A program made the translations under genes and the position numbers. The notes under the pieces are model-generated. The model did no database searches, was not told the origin of the DNA, and worked only from the letters and a program-made list of their open reading frames with translations. A stretch of DNA of 64,000 nt, taken from positions 2,108,001 through 2,172,000 of the forward strand of contig NZ_JBAJII010000001.1 of NCBI RefSeq assembly GCF_036867195.1, read 5' to 3'. This document shows, piece after piece, positions 1 through 7,751 of this stretch; the first letter of the stretch is position 1; each line of letters opens with the position of its first letter. Source of the DNA: Arthrobacter sp. Soc17.1.1.1. GTDB taxonomy: Bacteria; Actinomycetota; Actinomycetes; Actinomycetales; Micrococcaceae.

Positions 1-146
1 CACTGATACTGTTCGGGGCGCGGTCCATCCTGCGGTACAGGACGTGCCGTTGCACGCACGTACTGGTTTAATGAGCAGGTTCGCCGGCAGGCAGGCGGCG
101 CCGGTGAGAGCAGAAGAGCATAGGCAGAACAGGTGGAGGCTTCGGA

Positions 147-920
147 ATGCGTGGACGACCGCAGCGAGCCATGATGATCCAGGCCATCGCCGCTGCAGCG
201 CTGACGATCGACATCATCACAGACCGGTACCTCGCCTCGGGCGGGGCCGCGTCCCCTGAAGCCATCAACAAGTACTTGAACGGCCTGGCCGACCTGCCGT
301 CCCGCGAAAGCGATCTCCTCGCCGATACCGTGAACGACCTCGGCAGGAAGTCGCCAGCTCTGCCGGTTCCCTACCTGGCAGAGGACACCGCTGACGATTC
401 GCCCGAACGATCGCGACGTTCACTTGGGGCTGCCGGCGCCTTTCTGCTGTCCGACTCCGAGCAGGAACAGGCACGCATCGACGCCGTTGCCCGCACGAAC
501 CTCCTTGACACTGTTCCAGAGGAACGTTTCGACCGCATTACCCACACCGCGCAGCAGCACTTCAACGTCAGCACGGCAATCGTCACCCTCATCGATGACG
601 AACGGCAGTTCCTGAAGTCCGTCATCGGCCCGGTGGACCAGAACATGCCCAGAGCACGGTCCTTCTGCAACACCACCATCCGGACCCCGAACCCACTCGT
701 CGTTCGCGACACCTTCCACGATGAACGCTTCCGGTGGAGCCCGCTCGTCCTCGGAGAGCCCTTCATCCGGTTCTACGCCGGCTACCCGCTCCGAAGCCCT
801 GACGGCTGGGTTGTCGGCACCCTTTGCGTCATCGACCAGCACGCACGTACCTTCTCGGAAGCAGACGAACACTCCCTGCGTCGGCTCGCAGTAATCACCG
901 AGAACGAACTCGCCGCCTGA
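147..920 (+). CDS. GAF domain signalling protein (copy 1)
   Basis: A 257-residue soluble protein. The C-terminal part, roughly residues 110-257, is a GAF domain with the family-like stretches FLKSVIGPVDQ, FIRFYAGYPL and GTLCVID, so it probably senses a small ligand or redox state; the ligand is not visible. The N-terminal part is a helical module with the pattern YLxGLxxLPxxExxLLA, shared with the second GAF protein at 3588-4382. No kinase, GGDEF or HTH output domain is present, so it must act on a partner. A GGAGG sits 7 nt before the ATG. The two full-length copies share most of the GAF core and are clear paralogues. Function is inferred from the domain only. Confidence 0.85.
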   Translation: MRGRPQRAMMIQAIAAAALTIDIITDRYLASGGAASPEAINKYLNGLADLPSRESDLLADTVNDLGRKSPALPVPYLAEDTADDSPERSRRSLGAAGAFLLSDSEQEQARIDAVARTNLLDTVPEERFDRITHTAQQHFNVSTAIVTLIDDERQFLKSVIGPVDQNMPRARSFCNTTIRTPNPLVVRDTFHDERFRWSPLVLGEPFIRFYAGYPLRSPDGWVVGTLCVIDQHARTFSEADEHSLRRLAVITENELAA

Positions 921-1126
921 CTCCTTGGGCGCCGCAGACCAGTATGCAGATGATGAATAGTCCAGGGCGAAGGGGAACCCGCTCGTACACCGCCGCTTCT
1001 GCTCGACGACGCCTCGGAACCCCGCCCGCTCGCCCTCGCCATCAGTAGATGCCCTCAGGTGTCAACTTGTTTGGGGTGGAACGAGCATGCAACCAGCTCG
1101 AAACACGTGATCAGCACTGTTAGAAC

Positions 1127-2005
1127 ATGCCACGTCATCATGGTTCCTCTGCCGCCTCACCGACGGCCTCCCTCCGGTGTGACTCCTGCGGGCAACTGCC
1201 GGAGCCCGGTAAGGTCCGACTGACCCTGGCCAATGTCGCGGTCATGCTGCCGATCGAGCTTGCCGTCCATGCCGTGGTGGTCCAAACGCATCTGAGCTAT
1301 CCGTTGAAAGTTCTTCTGCTCGCTCTGACTGCGACGGCTCTGGTGATCTGGGTGGCGGAACCCTCCGTGATGCGGTTCCTCCGTACCTGGCTGCATGCGC
1401 CGGCGCTGCAGCACCGTCAGCGCTTCGACGATGCTTCTACGTTGTGGCGGGCACGCGTCCGTGTCGAGAACACGCCGGGGGCGCTCGAAAACCTGTCGCA
1501 TCGCCTGGCCAGGCTGCACGTGAACATCCTCTCCCTCCACGTGCACCCCGACACCGGATCGAGCACCGATGAGTTCGTACTTGCCGTGCCCGCCGGGGTC
1601 CCGGAGGAGCAACTGCATCGGGCATTGGTCCTTGGTGGTGGGACGTCGGTCCGTCTTTGGCCATCGACCGCGCTGGCTCTCGCGGACGGGCAGACCAAAG
1701 CCCTGTCCCTTGCGTGCCGCATCGTGCAGGACCCCGCCGAGCTCGAACATGCGGTCGCTGAACTACTCGCCGCCGAGCTGGTGACCCGCCCCTCGCCCAG
1801 CGTTCGGTCCTTCACCGACGGATCCGAGCTGCTGAAGATCCCGTCGCCGCTTGGGGAACCCTTGGTCTACGCGCGGGCAGGAGAACCCTTCACCGCAGCC
1901 GAATCCGCGCGGGCCCATCGCCTCGCCGAACTGGCAGCCCTCACCACACCGACCACTCTCGCCTCGAGAACCACACGCAGGCAACGACCGCATGACGCTT
2001 ATTGA
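1127..2005 (+). CDS. Membrane-anchored ACT-domain protein
   Basis: A 292-residue protein with a CxxC near the N-terminus (CDSC), two predicted membrane helices at about residues 33-52 and 60-79, then a cytoplasmic part. Residues about 107-180 read as an ACT domain (RVRVENTPGALENLSHRLA, followed by NILSLHVHPD). ACT domains normally bind amino acids and control enzymes or regulators. A membrane-tethered ACT domain without an attached enzyme is unusual. The ATG used has no clear Shine-Dalgarno, so a later start near the first helix is possible. The small HTH-like gene follows 24 nt downstream and may be co-transcribed. Confidence 0.65.
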   Translation: MPRHHGSSAASPTASLRCDSCGQLPEPGKVRLTLANVAVMLPIELAVHAVVVQTHLSYPLKVLLLALTATALVIWVAEPSVMRFLRTWLHAPALQHRQRFDDASTLWRARVRVENTPGALENLSHRLARLHVNILSLHVHPDTGSSTDEFVLAVPAGVPEEQLHRALVLGGGTSVRLWPSTALALADGQTKALSLACRIVQDPAELEHAVAELLAAELVTRPSPSVRSFTDGSELLKIPSPLGEPLVYARAGEPFTAAESARAHRLAELAALTTPTTLASRTTRRQRPHDAY

Positions 2006-2029
2006 TCATCGAACCACCAGGAGCACATC

Positions 2030-2242
2030 ATGTCCGTCACTCATCTGGAGCAAGTCGCCGAGGCATCGCAGCGAGCCTTCACCACGAGCACCTGGACCCT
2101 GACAACCGAACTCCAGCGGGCTGTTGCGTCAGCCGCGAGCGACGGCGAATCCCTGACCACCATCGCCGCAGCCGCAAGAATCCCAGCCCTGGCCGTGCTG
2201 GACGCCCTCGAAGAGACGACCGCCATGTCGCGGTTCACCTGA
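2030..2242 (+). CDS. Small HTH-like protein, paralogue of 15476-15796
   Basis: A 70-residue protein of unknown function, preceded by AGGAG with good spacing to the ATG. Residues about 27-62 (ELQRAVASAASDGESLTTIA, then AALAVLDALEE-like sequence) look like a helix-turn-helix: helix, turn at DGE, helix with IAAAARIP, helix with VLDALEE. The same pattern and the same opening (HLEqVA) recur in the 106-residue protein at 15476-15796. It sits just after the ACT-domain gene and may share its transcript. DNA binding is a structural guess. Confidence 0.6.
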   Translation: MSVTHLEQVAEASQRAFTTSTWTLTTELQRAVASAASDGESLTTIAAAARIPALAVLDALEETTAMSRFT

Positions 2243-2274
2243 CATCGATGACTGGGCGCTTCGGCGCTTCTGGA

Positions 2275-2550
2275 TCAGTGATGCCCGGCTTCTGTCGTGC
2301 CGAACATCAGGGTCCGGCGCTGGACGTCGTAGTAGACGGTCTCCGCCGAGGAGAGCAGGTCCTGGAGGTTGTCGGCGTCATCAGCGTCGATCGTCAGTAC
2401 TTCTTCCCATGCTCCCTGGTCGAGGACCAGTTGCAGGGTCCAGGATCCGGGCTGGCCCGGGTCGCCGGCTACCCAGCTGAACTGGTAGTGGCTGAGCTGG
2501 CGGACTTTGATGCTGTCATCGGTGACGGGCTGATTCAGGTTCTGTGCCAT
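2275..2550 (-). CDS. Conserved-looking hypothetical protein, 91 aa
   Basis: Not a family I can name. The protein is acidic, has no signal peptide or membrane segment, and is rich in predicted beta strands (HYQFSWVAGDPGQPGSWTLQ, then a DADDADNLQDLL helix and a final TLMFG strand), suggesting a small globular fold. An AAGGAGG lies 11 nt before the ATG. It is convergent with the small HTH-like gene upstream in the window, with only about 30 nt between stop codons. Third positions are GC-rich, supporting real coding. Confidence 0.55.
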   Translation of the reverse strand: MAQNLNQPVTDDSIKVRQLSHYQFSWVAGDPGQPGSWTLQLVLDQGAWEEVLTIDADDADNLQDLLSSAETVYYDVQRRTLMFGTTEAGHH

Positions 2551-2947
2551 GGTGACGGGTTCCTCCTTGAACGACCCACCAAGGTGGGTGCTGTAGCCGG
2601 TTTGGACAGATACCGGAAGAACCCCAGTTCTCGGTGACGACGTGCATCGGGCTCGCCCGGATGGTCCTCAACGTAGTGCCACCGCCGGGGCCGGTAAACA
2701 ACCATCGGTGGCGCCTGGGCGCATTGACGGACGACATCGTGGGTGGGGCTCAGGCACCGGCGGTCGTTTCCGGCCCATCCTCCACTGGTGCGTGATGATC
2801 TCCGGTGCGCGCCCGTATGAAGCATTCAGTGATGGAACGAGCGTTCATCGGCTCCCGCGCTGGGTAGGATGTTCGTCGGTCGTCGCGGCTGGGGGCCGCA
2901 GGCCTGCATGAGCGTCTTCTCCACTCCTGTAACGAATTGAGTACCTG
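2551..2947. other. 397-nt gap, nothing convincing
   Basis: Short open frames occur on both strands but none has a ribosome binding site, recognisable motif or consistent codon bias. It probably contains the promoters for the genes at 2275-2550 (minus) and 2948-3295 (plus). Confidence 0.4.
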
Positions 2948-3295
2948 ATGAACAGCAGAATCACCCCGTCCGAGCCCTTCCCCGAGGACCTGAACGTCCT
3001 GATGGACTCAGAGGTCGAGGTACTCAACAGCAAGCTTCACCGGGAACTCGACCACGAGTACGTGCACGAGGACGGGTCCTCCCCGGAAACCGAGAGCCGG
3101 CTCGAACAAGTGACCGAGGAACTCGATTTCCGCGACCTCGTCTCCGAGAGCCCGAAGGATGCGCCAACCGATCAGACTCCTGCCGACCCGTTCGATCTGA
3201 TGGAGGCGAATGCGACTGATCATGCCCCGCGGACGACTACCCGTGCAGCGGGGCCGGATTCGAGTGAGCCGGGTGTCGAGCATCATGCCGGATGA
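2948..3295 (+). CDS. Acidic hypothetical protein, 115 aa
   Basis: A strongly acidic, hydrophilic protein with no membrane segment. The first half (LMDSEVEVLNSKLHRELDHE, then ETESRLEQVTEELDFRDL) is predicted helical and could form a short coiled coil; the tail is Pro/Thr/Asp-rich and disordered. The Shine-Dalgarno is weak. It lies immediately before a degraded GAF fragment and next to the GAF/ANTAR genes, so it may belong to the same accessory set. No function can be assigned. Confidence 0.45.
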   Translation: MNSRITPSEPFPEDLNVLMDSEVEVLNSKLHRELDHEYVHEDGSSPETESRLEQVTEELDFRDLVSESPKDAPTDQTPADPFDLMEANATDHAPRTTTRAAGPDSSEPGVEHHAG

Positions 3296-3355
3296 GCAGG
3301 AGCTCAGGCGCGAGGTGAAGCAGGACACCATGACGGCGATGCTTCAGGACATGGT

Positions 3356-3481
3356 GCCTCCCACGGGATCCGCTCCGCCCTGGACATTCCCATCAGACTT
3401 GATTCCGGCGCCGGCGCAGGCCTGGACTTCTACTCCACCAGCCCGAACACGTTCGACGAAAAGGGCATCTCTGTCGCCTAA
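3356..3481 (+). pseudogene. GAF-domain C-terminal fragment
   Basis: A 41-codon stretch ending in TAA reads ASHGIRSALDIPIRLDSG, then AGAGLDFYSTSPNTFDE. This is the typical second half of a GAF domain from GAF-ANTAR type regulators (GIRS..L..PI, GAxGxLxxYS). The reading frame upstream (back to a TGA at 3293) does not continue the domain, and no start or ANTAR part follows, so it is a remnant of a once larger gene. Codon positions still look coding. Family call is from pattern recognition. Confidence 0.55.
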
Positions 3482-3587
3482 GGTTCGCGCGTGACGCCTC
3501 GCGCTCGCTTCACCTAGGCAGTCTCTCCTCCCCCCGCCGGCTGCCTCCTGTCCCCGGGCGGACTCGCTCGTCGACCGGGTGTACGCG

Positions 3588-4382
3588 TCAGGCGTTGATC
3601 TCGTCCTCGACGAGGCGGGCCAGATTCCGAAGGAAACGTTCGTCGTGGCCGGAGAAATCGCGGGGCTTCTGATCGATGACGCACAGGGTCCCGACGATCC
3701 ACCCGCCCGGACCGCGCAAAGGATGGCCGGCGTAGAAACGGATGAAGGGCTCCCCCACGACCAGAGGGTTGGTGCTGAAGCGATCATCCTCGAGTGCGTC
3801 CGTGACGATCAGCGGCCCTGCGCTACGGATCGTCGCGTGGCAGAACGTGATCTCCCGGGGCAGGTTCTGCTCAACCGGTCCGATCACGGACTTCAGGAAC
3901 ATGCGCCGGTCATCGAGCAGCGCAACGATCGATGAGCTGACCCGGAAGTACTCTGTCGCCTGCTGCGTGTACCGATCGAACCGGGCCTCAGGAACGGAAT
4001 CCAGCAGCTGCGTCCTGTCCAGCGCGGCCAGACGCTCCGTCTCCTGCTCCCCGGCGCTGAACAGGAACGCACCGGCGGCACCGAGTCCCTTGCGTGAGTC
4101 CTCGACCGAAGCGTCAGCGTCATCCTCGGCATCGAAGGGCACCCGCAGGTGCACCGCTCTCGACTCGAGCAGCTCGTTCGTGGCCTCCGCGAGGAGGTTC
4201 CGCTCCAACGGCGGAAGCACCAGCAGGCCGGCAAGATACGACTGGACCTCGAACAGCGAGATGCAGCCGCCCAACCCGTAGTACCGCACCCACACGTCCT
4301 CGACACCCACATGCGCCTCGGAAAGCGCGAACGTCGTCATCTTGACCTGTACCTGTCCATCCACAGCGACCTCCGCGGTCAT
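3588..4382 (-). CDS. GAF domain signalling protein (copy 2)
   Basis: A 264-residue soluble protein, paralogous to the one at 147-920 (shared blocks include SLGAAGAFL, FLKSVIGPV, GEPFIRFYAG, GTLCVID). Residues about 1-75 form an N-terminal module: a short strand region (MTTFALSEAHVG), then VWVRYYGLGG and YLAGLLVLPPLERNLLAEA. The GAF domain fills residues about 115-264. The ATG at 4382 is preferred because the broken copy at 15042-15173 begins at the equivalent place; upstream in-frame starts exist to 4433 and an internal one at 4340. It lies downstream of the ANTAR gene on the same strand, so both could form one sensor/RNA-binding pair, although 415 nt separate them. Confidence 0.82.
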   Translation of the reverse strand: MTAEVAVDGQVQVKMTTFALSEAHVGVEDVWVRYYGLGGCISLFEVQSYLAGLLVLPPLERNLLAEATNELLESRAVHLRVPFDAEDDADASVEDSRKGLGAAGAFLFSAGEQETERLAALDRTQLLDSVPEARFDRYTQQATEYFRVSSSIVALLDDRRMFLKSVIGPVEQNLPREITFCHATIRSAGPLIVTDALEDDRFSTNPLVVGEPFIRFYAGHPLRGPGGWIVGTLCVIDQKPRDFSGHDERFLRNLARLVEDEINA

Positions 4383-4797
4383 CATCACCCAGCACCCGCA
4401 CCGCCACCGGCATCGCTCACCCGAGACCCACAATCATCAGCGCACTTAGTAGTTCAGGCTACCGCCTCCTCGCCGATCACGACGATCACGGCGGACGGGC
4501 AGACCGCCCGAGGTACCTTCGGCGGGTCGAGTGGCGGCGGAAGTACGGCACCATCGACGGCGCCGTCTACTGAATGACAGGACCGATCGCAGTACCGCCT
4601 GTCTCCAACGCTTCGTTCACGTGAGCATTCAGCCCGGCTGCGGCTGACCACCGGGACGAGGATCTGCTTGAGGACCTGAGGACCTGAGGGACGACAAGGA
4701 CTAGGGCTCGGGGTGCCCGCCATACCTCGAGTTGTACCCCGACGAACCGGCAGGCAACTGCTGATGAACGGCCTTGGCCTGCGGGCGATCCTTCACC
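4383..4797. other. 415-nt gap between GAF and ANTAR genes
   Basis: No intact gene. On the plus strand an open stretch of about 4456-4573 ends in TGA with strongly GC-rich third positions (RPRYLRRVEWRRKYGTIDG near its end) and could be a gene scrap, but it has no start or ribosome site. Near 4675-4690 the motif gaggacctga is directly repeated. The gap should hold the promoter of the minus-strand GAF gene. Confidence 0.35.
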
Positions 4798-5088
4798 TCA
4801 CTGCCTGCCGTTATCGGGCAGTCTCCCATCGGAGACGAGGTTCGCTGCCACGAGGGCCATTCCCATCCCGCTGTCCCTGCTCGCCGCGACCAGGAGCGCT
4901 TGCGCCTCATCCGAGGAGATCCCATAGCGCTCCATGAGGATCCCCTTCGCCTGGCCGACCACATCCCGGGTTTCCATCATCCGCGCCATGTCGGTCAGGC
5001 GCCGGTTCATCTCGGTCAGGCGCTCGACCACCTGTTCCAATGCCGGAATCGCGTCGAAGCCCAACTCCTGATCCCCCTGATGTTCCAC
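4798..5088 (-). CDS. ANTAR domain protein
   Basis: A 96-residue protein made of a short N-terminal coiled-coil-like helix (ALEQVVERLTEMNRRL) and a C-terminal ANTAR domain with the diagnostic VVGQAKGILMERYGISSDEA. ANTAR domains are three-helix bundles that bind paired hexaloop RNA hairpins and stop transcription termination. Most actinobacterial ANTAR proteins carry a GAF domain in the same chain; here it is missing, while separate GAF proteins are encoded nearby, so the sensor may act in trans. Start is GTG with AAGGG 8 nt upstream. A decayed second copy of its last ~25 codons is at 15214-15290. Confidence 0.85.
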   Translation of the reverse strand: MEHQGDQELGFDAIPALEQVVERLTEMNRRLTDMARMMETRDVVGQAKGILMERYGISSDEAQALLVAASRDSGMGMALVAANLVSDGRLPDNGRQ

Positions 5089-5432
5089 CCTGTGACCCTT
5101 CGCCTCGTGAGACCGCGACGTTCGATTCCCCGTGGAAGCACCATCGCACGGCGACAGTGCATAGGAAAAGAAGAAACCGCGCTCTCAGTTCTCTTGCAGT
5201 ACACCGGATCACGGCATGTGCGCATCATGGTGGCGCCGCCGGCCGTCTCCAGCGAGGGAAATGATAGCCCTGACCGAGATTCCACCCGGCATCCCGACTC
5301 ACGATGGCCGAGCGATCCGGCTGTCCACGGAAGTCACCCGCTGAGCGCATCAGGCCACTGCGCTTCCCGCCGAAGGCCACAATCAGCAAGAATCGGCGAC
5401 TCCTGGGACGGCGTCGACCCATCCGCGCCACC
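5089..5432. other. ANTAR upstream region, duplicated near 15.3 kb
   Basis: No gene seen. The region around 5205-5325 is recognisably similar to 15297-15445: both contain ccgg.tcacggcat.tgcgcat, then a GCCG-rich patch, then gatggccgagcgatc-like sequence followed by ggctgtccac or cgctgtccac. It is therefore part of a duplicated ANTAR locus and likely contains the ANTAR promoter. Confidence 0.5.
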
Positions 5433-5640
5433 GTGTCCGACCACGTGCCCGGCTACGAGAAGACATTCTTGGATGCCGAAGACGACCCGGACCCCGCCGT
5501 CATCATGCAGGTCCTCCGCGAGCGCATCCGCTGGTTCCAGGACCGCGCCATCCCTGGCGATGACGTTGTTCTCCGCAGCCACGCGGCACGTCGTGCCGGT
5601 GCGGCCAGGAAGCAGAGACGTCAAGACGTGCTTACAGGTA
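5433..5640 (+). other. Possible gene fragment
   Basis: From a GTG at 5433 an open frame reads VSDHVPGYEKTFLDAEDDPD and then VIMQVLRERIRWFQDRAIPG, with GC-rich third positions typical of coding DNA. The frame runs on to 5786 but the last 150 nt overlap the opposite-strand dehydrogenase, so only the first part is credible. No ribosome site or family is recognised. It may be a truncated small gene. Confidence 0.25.
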
Positions 5641-6735
5641 TGCGGGGGCTACAGCGAAAACAGCAGTCAGGACTTGCCGTTGGTGCTGGGAAACCTCGTG
5701 CATCAGCCGCGGTGCGTTGTCGTAGGGAACGACGTCGGAGATCAGGTGCTTGCGGATCACATCGCCGTGGGAGCGGAGTAATCTGATGGTTTCAGCGGAG
5801 AGCCGTGCACGGTCCCACTGTCCCGTCAGGCCTCGGGGGACCCTGCCGATCTGCGCGCAACGAAGGACCAGTCCGTTGTGATGGAACTCCTCGCCGAGGC
5901 GCACGGCCTCCGCTCCGCTGGTATAGAAGGCCAGATCGATGATGCTTCCCTGAGGGCGGGCGGCACGGAGGGCGGCATGGAGTGCTTCGGGACGCCCACG
6001 GCATTGGAACACGACGTCCGCTCCCCGATCTGCTGGGCCATGGCGCCACCGTTCTTTCAGTAGCTTGCCGGGATCATCGTCCAGGTCCAGAGCAGGGAAA
6101 CCCAGGTCTGCTGCCACCTGGCGGCGGCGGGGGTCGGAGTCTGCGACGGCAACCTCGCGTGCGCCGAGGGACCGGGCGAACAGTGCAGTGAGGAGCCCGA
6201 TGGGACCGGCTCCGGTGACCAGCACCTGACGTCCGTCCACGCCGTCGGCAAGACGGCGGACCATGCCGCCGGTTGCCTCCGCTGCCGCATGCAGCAGACC
6301 GTTGGCGCAGATCGGCCCGAGGTGTGCCACGAAGACGCCCAGCAGCGGATCAAGATCCTTGCCCAGTAGCACCAGATGCTCATTGAGCGGATCCGCCACA
6401 TGCATAGTGGCATGCCCGTACGCGCAGGCGAGGACGTCTCCCTCTGAAAATGCAGGAGTTCGCGATTCCGCTACCCGGGCGACTTCCATGTAGCCGAGCC
6501 TGCGGATCGGGTAGGCAGTGCCGGCGGAGTGCGGCAAGAAAAGGCCTAGGTCGGGATCCAGTCGAGACCGGAGCCCCGGGTGGTCCCCTTTCACAAAGGC
6601 AAGTTCCGTGCCCGCGGACAGGCCGGTGACGAGGGTTTCGAGCAGCAGCCCACCCTCGGGAACCTCAGGCAGCTGCTCCTCGATAATTTCCAGGGAGCCA
6701 GGTGCCCGGATGACGAGGTTGCGGCGGCGCCTCAC
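5632..6735 (-). CDS. Zinc-type MDR alcohol dehydrogenase-like oxidoreductase
   Basis: A 367-residue medium-chain dehydrogenase/reductase. The N-terminal GroES-like half is followed by a Rossmann fold with LVTGAGPIGLLTALFARSLG and an acidic residue (VADSD) suited to NAD(H). The usual catalytic-zinc Cys and the four-Cys structural-zinc lobe are not evident, so it is closer to the threonine-dehydrogenase-like or BchC-like branch that works on sugars or polyols. The GTG start overlaps the stop of the Gfo/Idh gene by 4 nt, making it the last gene of the operon that begins with gpgS. Substrate unknown; oxidation of a sugar or glycoside made by the upstream enzymes is a reasonable inference. Confidence 0.78.
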   Translation of the reverse strand: MRRRRNLVIRAPGSLEIIEEQLPEVPEGGLLLETLVTGLSAGTELAFVKGDHPGLRSRLDPDLGLFLPHSAGTAYPIRRLGYMEVARVAESRTPAFSEGDVLACAYGHATMHVADPLNEHLVLLGKDLDPLLGVFVAHLGPICANGLLHAAAEATGGMVRRLADGVDGRQVLVTGAGPIGLLTALFARSLGAREVAVADSDPRRRQVAADLGFPALDLDDDPGKLLKERWRHGPADRGADVVFQCRGRPEALHAALRAARPQGSIIDLAFYTSGAEAVRLGEEFHHNGLVLRCAQIGRVPRGLTGQWDRARLSAETIRLLRSHGDVIRKHLISDVVPYDNAPRLMHEVSQHQRQVLTAVFAVAPAYL

Positions 6736-7751
6736 ACTCTTGCCCCGTGGACCGCGGACCGCTCCTGAGGCAGCCTCACCGGCAGCCCGGTGCGGGCCGA
6801 TTCAGCGATGGCGCAGCCAAGCCGATGACTGCGCAGGGCCTCAGCATAGGGAGTGCGTGTGGCCTCCCGTTCACCTCGGACGGCTTCGATGAATTCCCGG
6901 TCCACCGTTGCCCGTGGATCCTCCGCGCTTTCCAGATCCGTTCGTGACGCGCCGTCGAAGCTGCTGAGGCCGGTTTCGGATACCTCCAGGTACAAACCAC
7001 GGCTCACCGTATGTAAAGCGGCCCGGTGTTTAGCGGCCAGCACGGATGTCGCGGCCAGCGTGGCCACCGCTCCGGAGGCAAAGCGCATCGTAGCGGCCGT
7101 AGCGTCGTCGACGTCATCGGATTCCTCGCCGGCCCTGCCCGCTGTCTGCAGGTCGATGGCCGACGCACTTCGGACACCGGCGGCATACACCTCGACGACG
7201 TCGCCGAGGAGGAAACGGGCAGCGTCCAGAACATGGGTCAGCTGTTCCACCACCTGCCCCCCGGAGCGATCCACCCGGCCCCACCACGGGACCGGCGGGC
7301 GCTTGTCGAGCCAGTAGCCGCTGGCCAACAGGGCAGGCGCCTCCGCCAGCAGTTCGCGCGCGTGCTCCAAAGTGTCCGTGCAGCGCCAGTGGTACCCGGT
7401 GCCGGTCACGACACCGGCAGCCTCGACGAGCACTCCGATCTCTTCTGCGATTTCCCGGCCCAGACCGACCGGCTTCTCCACGAACAGAGGTAGACCCCTG
7501 GAGAGCGCGGCGCGCTCACCCGAACCGTGCGCAAAGGGCGGAACACAGACATAAACGGCATCGGCATCCGTAAGGTCGAGCGCTGCATCGGGGTCGGTAA
7601 AGGCTCGTGCGTCCACCTCCCGCGCCACTTTCTCCGCCGCCTCCGGATGAGCGTCGGTGACACTGGTGATCCGGACGCCGAGCTGCTGCAGGGTGCGCGC
7701 ATGGCGCTGCCCTACGGAACCGGCCCCGATAAGAGCTACTTTCACAGTCAC
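6732..7751 (-). CDS. Gfo/Idh/MocA family oxidoreductase
   Basis: A 339-residue NAD(P)-dependent oxidoreductase of the glucose-fructose oxidoreductase/inositol dehydrogenase family. The N-terminal Rossmann fold opens with VALIGAGSVGQRHARTLQQL, and the family's EKP motif appears as FVEKPVGLG; GYHWRC and VVEQLTHVLDAARFLLGD match the substrate domain. The GTG at 7751 is chosen because it has GGAGG 6 nt upstream, overlaps the glycosyltransferase stop as GTGA, and places the Rossmann strand at residue 3; a longer in-frame extension is only the shadow of the upstream gene. Likely acts on a sugar or cyclitol related to the operon's product. Confidence 0.82.
   Translation of the reverse strand: MTVKVALIGAGSVGQRHARTLQQLGVRITSVTDAHPEAAEKVAREVDARAFTDPDAALDLTDADAVYVCVPPFAHGSGERAALSRGLPLFVEKPVGLGREIAEEIGVLVEAAGVVTGTGYHWRCTDTLEHARELLAEAPALLASGYWLDKRPPVPWWGRVDRSGGQVVEQLTHVLDAARFLLGDVVEVYAAGVRSASAIDLQTAGRAGEESDDVDDATAATMRFASGAVATLAATSVLAAKHRAALHTVSRGLYLEVSETGLSSFDGASRTDLESAEDPRATVDREFIEAVRGEREATRTPYAEALRSHRLGCAIAESARTGLPVRLPQERSAVHGARV

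Noticed and set aside
2642..2911. 89-codon plus-strand frame in the 2.6-2.9 kb gap
   Set aside because: Gly/Arg-rich composition without a start signal, motif or codon bias.
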